Shown piece by piece: positions 35,301-42,750 of a stretch of DNA of 64,000 bases. Both the position numbers and the translations under genes were made by a program. How positions within the stretch are numbered: position 1 is the first letter of the stretch; every line of letters begins with the position of its first letter. The notes under the pieces were generated by a model, which saw only the letters and a list, made by a program, of their open reading frames with translations, made no database searches and had not been told where the DNA came from. The stretch comes from Heliocidaris tuberculata. Taxonomy: Eukaryota > Echinodermata > Echinoidea > Camarodonta > Echinometridae. The DNA is taken from assembly GCA_025618425.1 (NCBI GenBank), contig CM046849.1, positions 33,220,336 to 33,284,335 on the forward strand, written 5' to 3'.

Positions 35301-38300
35301 CAGGTTGGTGTAGATGGAGTCAAAGGGGACCTGGGACTCTGGATCTAATGGATCTGTCTTTAATTCACCGATGTCTTCATGGTAGTACTGCATCAGTTCT
35401 TGTCTGCACTGGAGCTCTTCCTCAGGGGTCAGTGTGCCCACGTTTGGTTGGGGAGGTGTCGATAACTGAGGGATAGTCGACCCTCAGGGAAAGATAAAAC
35501 ACAGTGGGATTACAATGAAATACCAGCACCGTTAACAATGTGAGGAAACTACTGATATTTGGGGAAGAAATGAAGTTATTACGTAACATGTTTATGATTT
35601 TGGCATGTTAATACATTTCCGGAGTTGCCCCTTCATGTAACCAGTATTAAAAAACCAACTTAAAGGTACACGTATTACAAGAAATGCATCTGCTGAGAGT
35701 CTATTAGAAACCCTTTCATATACTCGGTTGCTTTACAGCGGGTACACACTCAACTCTTCCTGTTGTAATGTGATTATGATTTCCAGTGTAAAAAAATCCC
35801 ACAAATAATGTAGAACATTTGTGTCACATATCTCTTAGTTCACCGACCTAGGTACCTTTTCCCTTTCCGCCCTGAATAGTTTCATTTTCAGAAAATCGGC
35901 CTAATGCAAATCATATCTTCCTATAAATTATATTGTTTTAATTTTTTATTACAACGTCAAAATATGTGTATTTCCCCCGTAATCCTGATAATATGAAATA
36001 TGACTGATAAAATGCGTATTCATAATCATTGAAAATTAATTACGGTGGTTTGGCATGTTTGGTTTCCCTAATTAAAAATTTGGGTTTCGCTACTTAAGTT
36101 TCATCATGGAATTTTGTAGTTCAACGAACATGACATGACTTCGAAGAGGATAACAGTCACTACATGTTTGGATAGGCTTAATACGTGTAAAGTAAAATTG
36201 TTATTAATATGAATATAAGCCTCAATAATGGTATAGCTATTTCTTTTCTTCGAATCACATGCAATAATTTCTCAGCAAAAAAAAAAAAAAAAAAAAAAAT
36301 GGTATTCATGACTTCATCTAATAAAAAAAAAACAGTTGAAAATATATGCGATATATAAATATGTTCACAATCATGGCCACCCGACAGCTATAAATGTTGT
36401 TTTAATATTTCATTTTTTTTTTTTACCAATGAATGACATTCTGTACTAAATCTCATCTTTATTGAATAACAAGACCTATAGTTGTTTTAATTTACCCTTT
36501 TCTGAAGGCAAAGCATCAGCCAATGGTGCCATGGTGAAGTCTGGGTGATAGTGATGATGATGGTGATATACATGACCTGATGTTGAGGGTCCTGTATTAT
36601 GAACATTTTAGGCACTCTAAATTTCAAAATGTCAATACCGATTTGGCATGGTTGTGAAAATAGTTGAATAGTTGATTACTTTGTTTTAAAGTGAAATTAA
36701 AAACCCACCCGAAAGCTTTAATAAATGACCAACGTTTGACAACGAAAACAATAATGTTTCAACTGATAGTAAAACTACTGCCTCTTGAAAGAGAATGAAA
36801 CCCTGGGGACATATCCATTTTAAAGAAAAGAGAGGATAGAGAGAAGCAATTAAAAAAAAAAAATCCATCAAAATCGGTTAACATGTTAAGAAATGAAAAA
36901 GTTATGAAAGTTTGAAAAGTCTCAATTTACTTTCTCTGGCGATCCTCAAAGTGGCATTGTTGCTTCAAAATGGTAGGTTTAGTAGTACAACTTTCAATAT
37001 GTTCTGTACATAAAATTTTATATTTTCTCCATTATCTCTAAAGATGCTGCTTGTCTTTTTGTGAACTCAACATATGTTGAGTCAAATACATTTTCCCATG
37101 ATATATCTTGAGCTAAGAAGGAGACAAGCTGCACCTTAAGAGATAATGGGGAAAATATGAAATTTTGTGTACAAAACATGGAGAGTTATACTACTAAACC
37201 TGTCACTTTGAAGCAACATTGCCAATTGGAGGATCGCCATAGAAAGTAAATTGAGACTTTTCAAACTTTCATAACTTTCTCATTTCGTAACCGATTTTGA
37301 TGGAATTTTTTAAAAATTGCTTCTCTCTATCCTCTCTTTTCATTAAAATTGATATTTCTCCAGGGTTTCATTCTCCTTTAAGTATTACCCCAAAGTGATC
37401 GTAGACTCAATTGTTCGGGGTGTTATCGGGGGCACTGTTGTATATTGGTGAAGGCTCTTGACTTTCATACTTGACATGCTTGAGGTCATGTTCGATCCTT
37501 TCTCAATGCTTACATCCTTGGACAAAGGCACATTTGGCCTTCTCGACCCAGGCATTTAACATGCACCTTGCAATGCTAGGGTGATAGTAATTACGGGGAC
37601 ACTCAGGAAGAGGTGTGATAAATAAGACCGTATTTAGATATTATTATCACCGTTGCCTACCTGTACCCATGGAGTAGTCATGCCCTGATGACTTTGGTAG
37701 TGATGTCAGGATACCCTCTAAATCCTTCCTGGTCCTCTCTTCTTTTACGTTCCAGTCATACAGCATCTTCATAACACCTTCTGCACTCGGAAGATTTTGT
37801 TTGTTGTACAGCATGTACCTCTCTATGGCAGCCCAGTTGAACCCGAGCTTGAACCCAAGATCGGGTATTTGGGACGGGGATATTTGTTTGGCGAGGTCCA
37901 GCAGATCGGATTCTTCGATCTTCTCAGGCGACGGGTTAACATCATCATTTTTGATGGAACCGTTTGAAGAACTTTGAGAAAGGATATTTCCATTACCTGT
38001 TAAAAGCAGAGGACTTGTTGAGATTATTTTGTGAGAAACAATGTGAAACTACGTCACTTTTGTCTTCTCAGGCTAATTAGCTTATGAAAGTGACTTTGTA
38101 ACTCTCGAGGATTTATGATGATTAGAATCATCTGTCAGCAGTCAGCACCCTTTAAATAAATGCATCAATTTTGATTCCCGACCATAGTATTTTATGAGAC
38201 AACTACCCCATAGATTATTTGCCTCGGACAACTATTCTCTATAGCAATCCCTCTTTAAGGAAGACAGGGTAATGGGGATAACTCTTTATAGGAGAAATTT

Positions 38301-38684
38301 GTCGGGATGGGGGGGGGGGGGGGAGTCCAGTAGGTATTATTCTGGTATAAGCCATGAAATAACGGGTTACTAATAAAGGTTTTCATCCGAAAGTTTGTTT
38401 TTTTTAATAGTAATTTCAAACTTTGAGACTAGTAACGTGTAAATCTTTCCCTATGAAACTTTGGAGAGACCCCCTAAAAAAACAACAACAAAAAACAAAA
38501 AACAAAGACACCTCAAAACAACAATATCAACAGGAAAAAAAAACCAAAAACGTTTTGGTGCATCCTACAGACGTATAATGAAATGTGAATAATCAAAACT
38601 CAATTCACCTCGGGATTCAGGTACTTCATATCTTAACCGTCTTCTTTTGGAGACTGGTGAACTTGGTGAATCTAGACTAGCCAT
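19838..38684 (-). CDS. NLR immune receptor: Death domain - NACHT - LRR (complete, 12 coding exons)
   Basis: A cytosolic pattern-recognition receptor: a Death domain for adaptor recruitment, a NACHT ATPase for nucleotide-driven assembly, and LRRs for sensing. Exons (high to low): 38684-38609, 37996-37661, 35482-33816, 33378-33214, 32896-32702, 25623-25450, 24069-23896, 23384-23013, 21979-21777, 21373-21188, 20548-20455, 19945-19838. Phases agree at every junction and the sum is 3750 nt, or 1249 residues plus TAA. Death domain at about residues 45-130; Walker A GEAGVGKTT near 260; Walker B LLLFDGLDEL near 333; LRRs from about 693. Oddities: one GC-AG intron, an Asp-rich insertion in an LRR, a 4.7-kb retrotransposon in an intron, and a decayed duplicate exon. 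A splice acceptor at 38756 implies an upstream 5' UTR exon. The Death-NACHT-LRR layout is typical of echinoderm NLRs. Specificity is unknown. Confidence 0.87.
20455..20548 (-). CDS. NLR exon 11
   Basis: Phase 2 in, 0 out, 94 nt. Acceptor CCTTCATCTCTAG, donor GGCAAG/GTAATA. It begins MVSCATSTSVDELASEISSQ, the closing LRR segment. Confidence 0.8.
20962..20983. repeat. Poly-G tract in NLR intron
   Basis: A G-rich run between exons 10 and 11, one of many in the window. Confidence 0.8.
21188..21373 (-). CDS. NLR exon 10 (LRR)
   Basis: Phase 2 in and 2 out, 186 nt. Acceptor TTTTCTGTCAG, donor GTGAC/GTAAGT, both strong. Reads EHATWLCNAIEASTNLRRLS, then DIMIGDENARSIL, a canonical LRR. Confidence 0.83.
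21777..21979 (-). CDS. NLR exon 9 (LRR)
   Basis: It starts EGSLTSKVEVLAIDDE and contains CPHVQRLHLEFCQEE and FPKTQHLSLKA. Acceptor TGCTGGATAG, donor TACAA/GTATTC, phase 2 out. A decayed duplicate of this exon lies just upstream in transcription at 22413-22535 and 22014-22049. Confidence 0.78.
22014..22535 (-). pseudogene. Decayed duplicate of NLR exon 9, split by a MITE
   Basis: 22014-22049 matches the middle of exon 9 (TCTTTGG.GATTT.TTCTTGACAGAA), and 22413-22535 carries on without a gap (AATCTCTGAACATGAGGACAC, then ACTCATCATCTA, AGAACCTCCACCT, TCAGAGATCCTTCC). On the minus strand the duplicate meets an in-frame TAG (ACCAGCTAG) where exon 9 reads ACCAGCAAG. The MITE at 22050-22404 sits exactly in the break with an 8-bp target duplication. 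It is a dead exon copy left by a local tandem duplication. Confidence 0.85.
22050..22404. mobile_element. hAT-like MITE, copy 1 (355 bp)
   Basis: It is flanked by a perfect 8-bp duplication, TTAAGATG, at 22042-22049 and 22405-22412. The ends AGGTTACCAATCA and TGGTTGGTACACT are imperfect inverted repeats. The 8-bp duplication points to hAT. The interior contains GTGAGTAGACTTATCGACAC and GGTTCCACGCGCGCACC. A reverse-oriented relative is at 24478-24852. Confidence 0.82.
23013..23384 (-). CDS. NLR exon 8 (LRR with Asp/Gly-rich expansion)
   Basis: 124 codons, phase 0 to 0; donor GCTTTG/GTTAGT. It starts VRISTFILFEIKVTL, then LSLETMRELRIMGVTIDDDE. From there about 80 residues are almost all Asp, Gly, Glu and Ser with scattered Cys, encoded by a decayed GAY/GGN simple-sequence tract, before the tail STLAALAL. 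Exons 6 and 7 have no such insert. An alternative acceptor at 23355 would shorten the start by 10 codons. Confidence 0.72.
23896..24069 (-). CDS. NLR exon 7 (LRR)
   Basis: 58 codons, the same size and phase as exon 6, so probably an exon duplication. It starts IEMLWVKDIGEM and continues LSSLPCLQTLRLDSNHS. Acceptor TCGTTTTAG, donor GGAAAG/GTAGAT. Confidence 0.8.
24092..24466. mobile_element. Possible degenerate TIR element with GAAACTACAAG words
   Basis: GGCTTGTGGTTTCAAAACTT near the left pairs imperfectly with TTTTAAACTACAAGCG at the right. CTGAAACTACAAG-like words recur at least five times inside. No target duplication was identified. Confidence 0.45.
24478..24852. mobile_element. hAT-like MITE, copy 2 (reverse orientation)
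   Basis: It starts AGTGTACCAACCACC and ends GGTGATTGGTACCCT. The interior mirrors the copy at 22050-22404: ACCTTCATG/CATGAAGGTG, the GGTTCCGCGCG block, GGCGAGCG, GTAGTCTACTCACGAG, AATATCTCTTTA, GAAGCCCATATTTGGAATAT. The 8-bp flanks no longer match. Confidence 0.75.
25450..25623 (-). CDS. NLR exon 6 (LRR)
   Basis: 58 codons, phase 0 to 0. It starts IERLCMFPEEELKL and continues GISSMSNLHTLLLQPSALNE, a leucine-rich repeat. Donor TCTAAG/GTCTGA is weak after position +2. Confidence 0.8.
25690..26564. other. NLR intron 5, part 3' of the gypsy element
   Basis: Contains GGGGCGTAGATAGCGGGTGG next to G-rich sequence (about 25830-25915) and a very A/T-rich stretch at 25980-26120. No exon. Confidence 0.5.
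26565..26707 (-). repeat. 3' LTR of the gypsy element
   Basis: Read as identical to 31140-31282. Its AATAAA signal lies on the NLR-sense strand, so it could in principle cause premature polyadenylation of the NLR transcript. Confidence 0.95.
26708..26722 (-). other. Polypurine tract
   Basis: AGAGGAGGGGAAAA on the minus strand, directly before the 3' LTR; the expected plus-strand primer. Confidence 0.85.
27185..31126 (-). CDS. Gag-Pol polyprotein (1313 codons)
   Basis: Encodes the structural and enzymatic proteins for retrotransposition. Order (numbered from the first in-frame codon at 31138, four codons upstream): gag region to about 235 with GPHAIAWKQWKGLFQTYM near the start; two zinc knuckles at about 243-282 (CYRCGKKSHKANDVSC-type and CNACGIKGHFAKVC); aspartic protease DTGS near 325; reverse transcriptase with FGLSSAPSAFQ and the catalytic YLDD near 603; RNase H with TDASAYGLGAVLL near 750; integrase with an HHCC zinc finger (HAAHQG..., CYAC) from about 971 and a DDE core (GIDITGPF near 1036, SDNGVQF near 1091, then the Glu in NGEVERW). 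I see no stop or frameshift. I take the ATG at 31126 as start; TTG at 31138 is only the first open codon. Gag and Pol are in one frame with no slip site. Confidence 0.95.
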   Translation of the reverse strand: MTGLQPPPPFLSTPGPHAIAWKQWKGLFQTYMIASGATKFGEERRRALLLHCLGPEGQRVYSTLPATVPAESGQAEAGADGSTTSTYEEAFARLDKHFSPAVNVVAARYQFRQRAQRQDELVDDYVSALRELSINCDFGKFSDEFIRDQLVEKTPSDRIRERLLIEPALTLQTALTITRQMESAARDARVIDSASATAEPVHAVGHAPLPMKQQRKHRKKRGSAPKQQNVRTPNGFTACYRCGKKSHKANDVSCKAREAICNACGIKGHFAKVCKSRQQAVHHISSGQSHPESFEVLTIHPSKDSFLFPVTLNDSVKLDMVFDTGSPVSIIPIDTFDRHFTREALLPPRAILTTFLRDEIPVIGMLAVNVSHGDLTVKGEFFVAERGSSIMGRDLMELLHVLPKLPEQVNTVNAEVCGEFKELFSGRVGLAKGYVHRIRVKPEVKPVTHKLRRLPFALRDKVSAELARLEKADIIEKVDASEWISPLVVVHKKSGDIRLCVDLRAVNKAIVEDKFPLPNIQDLFAELRGASVFSSLDLASAYHQVLLHEESRDMTTFITHDGLFQFKRVCFGLSSAPSAFQKLMSSVLRGLSGVQCYLDDVIVYGATQAEHDLHLREVLERLQSAGLSLNPQKCQLNLSQIRYLGHIVSAKGMEPDPSHVEAIRNAPVPTDVATIRSFLGLASYYSRFVPHFSTITEPLRVLTRKDVPFAWTPEVQHAFDKVKEIIANSVTLHLFDPALPVVVATDASAYGLGAVLLQEKEGAEVPVAFASRTLSEAERNYSVGEKEALACVWACEKWFQYIWGRHFILRTDHQSLTTLLSSRGSGRQTMRIARWATRLMRFNYTVEYSPGAQNCAADALSRLPLPTDDAIVDDDSEIVIQAIDMLFAGNACSVTKAELQRATADDSVLSQVIAYVVNGWPHKVEDRMIPYKKLRDELSVIDSCLFRGERIVVPTQLQPKLITFAHAAHQGIVRTKQRLRDLYWWPAMDRMVEEAIRSCYACQASDKVAHTHNTPLQSVPLPSGPWEKIGIDITGPFNSHEYKYAIVVIDYYSKWPEVAFVSEVTSSSVIRFLTQLFAREGLPSEIVSDNGVQFVSSEFQQFLQRLNIRHCRSSLYYPRANGEVERWNRVLKQTLQIATTEHKSWREAITELLMSYRATPHPTTGKSPAVLLHGRKMITPVNIQVQCSASVPSDSDSEIREQVREKQAKSQAYTDRVRAATVPRFKVGDLVRVKRPVKSSGSKYYSPQRIVGKKGRYTYVLEDNRIWNASKLTPCFSESVDMSEQLSSDNTPNIAERGKRERKHPKWMKDYVK
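31124..31137 (-). other. Primer-binding site, tRNA-Ser(GCU)
   Basis: TGGCGACGAGGATG starts two nucleotides after the 5' LTR. It is the complement of the ...CATCCTCGTCGCCA end of metazoan tRNA-Ser(GCU) as I recall it. The last three bases are the ATG of the gag-pol frame. Confidence 0.8.
31140..31282 (-). repeat. 5' LTR of the gypsy element
   Basis: On the minus strand it reads TGTTGTGTTCTGTACAAAAC to ...TACATAACA. It contains AAATAAAAG, which supplies an AATAAA poly(A) signal. It is unusually short for an LTR but matches its partner over all 143 bp. Confidence 0.95.
31288..32701. other. NLR intron 5, part 5' of the gypsy element
   Basis: Contains poly-C at 31377, TA tracts and the hammerhead-like remnant at 32127-32346. 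No additional LRR exon could be found here. Confidence 0.5.
32127..32346 (+). repeat. TA tracts flanking a Penelope/hammerhead-like remnant
   Basis: TA runs at about 32127-32163 and 32245-32286, then CA and TA runs to 32346. Between the first two lies TTTGATAAAGGTCTGTGACC followed by GAAACGTCGGTAAA. That has the order of a minimal hammerhead core (CUGAUGA, a GGTC/GACC stem with TGTG loop, GAAAC, GTC), known from Penelope-like retroelements. Two core bases differ from consensus (C to T, G to A), so cleavage activity is not expected. Confidence 0.55.
32702..32896 (-). CDS. NLR exon 5 (LRR)
   Basis: Donor TCTAGG/GTAATG. It contains ALFSMPHLKQLCMTAVKLEE. Two acceptors keep frame: TATATTTCAG at 32897 (65 codons) and ATCATGCAG at 32867 (55 codons, starting Ile-Glu like the next two exons). 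The intron that follows (32701-25624) holds the gypsy element. Confidence 0.75.
33214..33378 (-). CDS. NLR exon 4 (LRR, GC donor)
   Basis: Acceptor TTTTCACACAG; 55 codons; contains SSPKIRSLALCDCGSESDEF, an LRR-type core. The only donor that keeps frame is ACAGAG/GCAAGA, a GC-AG intron. The GT at CGAC/GTCTAC would leave phase 2, which does not fit the next exon. Confidence 0.7.
33541..33820. repeat. 140-bp tandem duplication spanning the NLR exon 3 donor
   Basis: 33541-33680 and 33681-33820 share, in order, TGTTAAAA, ATTACAAAC, TTAAT.ATCACTGATT, TTTTTTCTTTATGTCTTCGG, GCACCAATCAATATGTT and TTTGGGCTTTGATAC. The exon 3 donor is in the second copy; the first copy keeps a matching ATATG/GTACGTATC donor on the minus strand. 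Confidence 0.85.
33816..35482 (-). CDS. NLR exon 3 (NACHT domain)
   Basis: A single 1667-nt exon. Acceptor CTTTCCCTGAG, donor CATTG/GTATGT. It carries Walker A (GEAGVGKTT), RLLFRIPL, Walker B (LLLFDGLDEL), sensor 1 (TTRPWRA), and the winged-helix stretch with FPHMLFQDYLAALHLASL, which is the usual NLR 'FxHxxFQEFxAAxHL' block. The frame would read on past the donor for about 20 codons to a stop at 33756, so retention of the intron would give a Death-NACHT protein without LRRs. Confidence 0.9.
35483..36787. other. NLR intron 2, 3' part
   Basis: A/T-rich with a poly-A run at 36277-36299. No exon was seen. Confidence 0.5.
36788..37379. mobile_element. Fold-back element in NLR intron 2 (592 bp)
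   Basis: Two arms of about 265 bp are inverted copies around a 60-bp centre. AAAGAGAATGAAACCCTGG at the left pairs with CCAGGGTTTCATTCTCCTTT at the right. Further pairs are TCTCAATTTACTTTCT / AGAAAGTAAATTGAGA, GTTATGAAAGTTTGAAAAGT / ACTTTTCAAACTTTCATAAC and CATTATCTCT / AGAGATAATG. No coding sequence. Confidence 0.85.
37415..37625 (+). mobile_element. tRNA-derived SINE
   Basis: The head has a box A-like stretch around GGTGAAGGCTCTTGACTTTC and box B-like GTCATGTTCGATCCT. The body contains CTTGGACAAAGGCACATTTG and a tail CAATGCTAGGGTGATAGTAA, then CTCAGGAAGAGGTGTG. The tail matches the fragment at 4960-5045. The copy lies in NLR intron 2. Confidence 0.65.
37661..37996 (-). CDS. NLR exon 2 (Death domain)
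   Basis: Acceptor TTTTAACAG, donor ACAG/GTAGGC, phase 1 in and 1 out. After a Ser/Asn-rich linker it reads EESDLLDLAKQI, then LGFKLGFNWAAIERYMLY, then GVMKMLYDWNVKEERTRKDL, which matches the six-helix Death fold: the conserved Trp of helix 2-3 and the WxxK-like helix 5 are present. The Death domain would bind a Death-domain adaptor. Confidence 0.85.
38609..38684 (-). CDS. NLR exon 1 (start codon)
   Basis: The ATG at 38684-38682 opens MASLDSPSSPVSKRRRLRYE, a short Ser/Pro- then Arg-rich leader with a possible basic nuclear-type signal. It ends CCCGAG at donor GTGAAT, phase 1. Upstream, the minus strand reads CTTTTCCCTTTTCTAG just before 38755, a strong acceptor, so this exon probably starts at 38755 with 5' UTR. 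Confidence 0.8.
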
Positions 38685-38755
38685 TTCTTATTCTTCCTCC
38701 ATCAAGTGAAAACCAACAATCCCAAGCTTGGAATTACTGATCATGCTGATCGTGT

Positions 38756-41579
38756 CTAGAAAAGGGAAAAGAAGAAGAAAACAACATCACAGGTACAGAG
38801 GGGCAATGGCCCCTCTGTTTATCCGCTAAAAGAGGTCATCCAAGGAGGGGTCACGACCTTTAACCTACCTCTCCATCTGCTATAGGTTTTTTTGAGGTCA
38901 CCCCCGTCCGTACCCCCCCCCCCCCTCCAACCCACTGCTCAACAAGTCTGGCATAATAAAATTACAAATGAACAGTGTAAACAGTCATTAAACAAATTGT
39001 TCAAAATGCATATAAGAAAATATAATAACGACGATGCTTAGGAATGAACGGCTGTTCGATCGAATCGATAAAACACCACTACGATTTGACTATCAAATTG
39101 GATGATCAATATCATCAATACGAGTAGAGTACTTCATGATGTTACTGAATAATTAATGTCCCATATGGTTCATGATGTTACTTATTAATGTCCCACAAGG
39201 CACAAGTATGTTTTTATTTCCATCATGAAATCCCCGATATCTAAGTTATTATTTTAGCTGATATCGTTGGAGCCTGCTACCCAGTCATGCCAGTTGTTAT
39301 CTATGCCATATATTTATACTTCTTGAAATTTGTCATATTGACATGACTGAGTTTCAAAGTACAAGTAGCCAATGCTTTCTTTTATTCTACATCATATTGA
39401 CAAACACGGAAGTGAAAAGACAGACGGTAGACAAAGTGAAATCGAAAGATATACATTTGACATTATGAGAAAATTTATTTTTCAAGTCCCGCGCATTCTA
39501 CATAAACCCAATGACATAGCCAGGGGGCACAAGGGGGCCATGTCCCCCTGTTCAACTCTACCCCTATCCCTGTTTGTGTGGGTGTGGGCGTGTGTGTGTA
39601 ACTACGTGACTATGTGATTCTGTTTTTCACCCCAGCCTCCCCCCGTTCAACACGGTCTTGCTACACCAGTGGGTGAACCGAATGTATTTGTGGCAATGTA
39701 TATACCTTGTTTACCGTCTCTGAAATATTTCAATATTTTCTTTTAATTTCCTTGTTTGTTAAGTGTGACGACCTCAAAGCTTGTCAGGAATCGCTAGATA
39801 TAGCATCAGCTAAAGTATGAAAATTCTGAAGATTGAAACACAGCTTGTAACAGGAGAACTCGTCTCTTGTGAAAGAAGGTCTACATATATGAATACTGCT
39901 CATCATTGATCCTGGATCCAATGTTGTTGTTTTTTTCCATGTTATTCAAGTTTTTTTCCCCCGAGAAGCCTTGGTGAATAACCCACATGCGTCAGGTAAC
40001 TAGAGTAGCATGTATATTGCGTAGTCATATTACATTGATAACTACATCTACATAAACAGATAAATGAAATTCAGTATCTGATGCAGAATTTATTATTTTA
40101 TATGATAGTTTGTCGGGGAAGCCATGGAAAACTTCCCACCAACAAAGAATTACGTGATTGGCATCATTCACGCTTATCATGTCATGCAAACTTGCTTCGA
40201 TCTTATGATAAAAATATTGGTGAAAATAACTCTGAAAGAAGCATACTTACTACTGAAGGAGACTGTGAAATGACGTTTTGTGATGAACTAGTAATGACGC
40301 ACTACATGTAAACGAGTAATACCGGATCATACACGTGACGTATTCAAGCTTTAATGGCGCCCAACACCATCATGATCATCGTATCACCGAAGATGAATTC
40401 AACCCGGCTACATTTTAATCACATCTGCGGATTAATTTTTGTTGTTGCTCAAACCATCAAGCAAGTCTTATGCGGAAGAAACATATCTATAAAAAGGTAG
40501 ATATTCATATAACCATCCCGACTGAGTAAAAAAAAAAAAGTCTACACGAATGGCTGATGCAGTTGACGACAGCTTTCCTACTGTGATTGTCGAGTACGTC
40601 CACCTGCATGTTTGTATGACGGCGTCATATGATGATAGGTCCAAGAGATCTATGTGGGATTCCCCTCCTCATACAATGTCATCAATTGAACAAATTCACT
40701 GCATTGTGCAGCTTTTATCACCCGCAGTTTTTGTTTGCCTCTTATTCAGCCTGAACTCTTGTGTCTTTCATTGCATTCAAAGTATATTGATTTTCCACAT
40801 AATTATGTCTTTTACAATTTTTGTTAACAGTCACTAGCGTACCCAATGGGGGAGGGGCAAAGGGGCAGACTACCCCTGACAACCTTTGATCAAATTTTTT
40901 TTTTTTTTTTAAATATATAGATTGTGTCCCCACCCCCATTATTTTTAGATTTAATGACCTTCTTTTTTGCTAGTCAGAGAATTACGGAGGAAAACTGGAC
41001 CCCATAAAATCTGGTAACTCCTCCCCCCCCCCCCCCCCCCCCCTGAGCGACTTTTCAAGGGCTGGCGACAAGAAAAAAAAATACGAATCTCCCTCCAAGC
41101 AGTTTCCGCTGATCATTTCCTCGCAAGTTTTGCCCCTCTTGACACCAACGTCCAGTTACGCAATTACTGTCAACAATATCAAAATTAATAACAATAACAA
41201 TTATATAAATATAACATAGAATAACAGATCATTATTCAATGGACTTGGCTATGATTTACACTGATAACGCAATTGGTATGATGTGAACACTGTAAATGTA
41301 AATAAAAACATGAGTGGAGGGGTCTATTAAGAAGGCATGGCTTGTATAGACCCCTGTTTGAAAAATAAAAATAGTTACAGTCCTTAAATAAATAAAAAGA
41401 AACGTGCTAACTAGTGCACTAATAACAAGTTTTTATAAAAGGAGATAAAGGAAGAAGAAAAAAGAAAGAAAAAGGGATGTGAACAACAGGCCTACTGGAG
41501 AGAGAGAGAAAAAAAAAGAGGAATACAAAAACAAAAATGTTGTGAACAAGCAATAGTGGTGGGGGGATATCTATTTGTG
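38756..41579. other. Upstream of the NLR gene; no gene seen
   Basis: It should hold the NLR 5' UTR exon and promoter, which I could not place. It contains poly-C near 38915, GTGGC/CACTAGCGTACCC-type words next to G/C runs (39515-39550, 40830-40870) and a poly-C run at 41022-41043. ORFs at 39372, 40081 and 40550 have no recognisable domain. Confidence 0.45.
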
Positions 41580-42207
41580 TATATTATTATTATTATTATT
41601 ATTATTACTTATACCGCGCTTTTCCCATAAGGCCCAAAGCGCTTACAATAATTTCAATTACAAATACTTATGGTAAGAAAAACAACTACAAACTGCTATA
41701 AAGAGATGTGTTTTCAAGGCCTTTCTGAAGACACTGACTGATGAAGACTGTCTAATTGTTAGTGGTAAATCATTCCAGTATTTTGAAGCAGACACAGTGA
41801 ATGTATATCACCGGCCAAGGTGCGAGTAACTGAATATGTGAGACGGAGAGGATCACTGGATGACCTCAATCGCCTGGTAGATGTATATAAATTCAAACAG
41901 GTATCTAAATATTTTGGAGCTTGATTATTAAGGATTTTATAGACAAACAAAAGTAATTCGAAAATTATACGTTGTTTCAAAGGGAGCCAGTGTAATGAGT
42001 TCAAGAGTGGCTGAGATGGGTGGTCCCTAGAAACCTGAAGCATCAATCGAGCAGCCCAATTTTGTAGTCATTGCACACGATTTAATTGAATCGAGGGAAT
42101 GGTAGAAAGAAGCCCGTTACAATAATCGATACGGGATAGAACTAAAGAACGCACAGCATTATGACAGGCAGATTGATCAATGAACCTTCTAATTCTAACG
42201 ATATTCC
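41580..42207 (-). pseudogene. LINE (CR1/L2-like) ORF2 fragment, interrupted
   Basis: On the minus strand it reads RNIVRIRRFIDQSACHNAVR, LVLSRIDYCNGLLSTIP, then one in-frame TGA, then LQNWAARLMLQVSRDHPSQP, LLNSLHWLPLKQRIIFELLL. This is the C-terminal LINE block after the polymerase. A frameshift follows near 41830. The 3' UTR ends at (ATT)n, 41582-41606. The 5' continuation lies beyond the nested Harbinger element, at 43224-43280. Confidence 0.8.
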
Positions 42208-42585
42208 TAAAGCCCCTTTCACAATTGGTCTGCGACCGTTTGCGACCATTTGGTCGCACGACAGGCTACAACAAGCTTCAATCGCCATCGATCTCATCAG
42301 GTCGCAGAAAGGCATTCACAAATGCAACAGCGGTCGTAAAACAAAAGCGACTAGAAGAGACCGTTGCACGAGTAAGTCGCATTTGCTCGCATATGCTCGT
42401 GCGAGTAGTCTTGCGTTCACATGCGAGTGTTGCACGAGTGATTGCGAGTGGCTTGACGCCAATCACAATAGTCGCACGATCGATTGCATGGTCGTGCGAG
42501 TGGATGTGAGACCATGCGATCGCTCGTGCGATTGAATGAGACTGGTGCAAGTGGTCGTGAGAGTATTCGTGCGAGTGGCGTGGGG

Positions 42586-42593
42586 TATAAAAA
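42586..42593 (+). promoter_or_regulatory. TATA box inside element B
   Basis: TATAAAAA flanked by GGGG and CCCC. About 31 nt downstream is GTCAGTTTC (near 42616-42624), which fits an initiator (TCAGTY). The micro-ORF ATG is 63 nt after the TATA start. Confidence 0.5.
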
Positions 42594-42648
42594 CCCCCTC
42601 GACAATTGACCGGTAGTCAGTTTCAAGTTGGCCTTCTTAATAGTCAAG

Positions 42649-42750
42649 ATGCCAAAGAAGAAAGTTACAAAGAAGAGAAAGTTGTTAGAGGAGGGCCCTG
42701 TTGCAGAGGATCATCTCCATAGTCCCCCTATATATACCCCCGAGGAATAG
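42649..42750 (+). CDS. Micro-ORF, 33-residue peptide beginning MPKKK (element B)
   Basis: ATG in the context GTCAAGATGC opens MPKKKVTKKRKLLEEGP, then an acidic/Pro part ending YTPEE, then TAG. The first eleven residues contain seven Lys/Arg and look like a nuclear localisation signal. The layout (TATA, leader, MPK-peptide) repeats that of element A. Translation is unproven; it may be the surviving N-terminus of a transposon protein. Confidence 0.4.
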   Translation: MPKKKVTKKRKLLEEGPVAEDHLHSPPIYTPEE

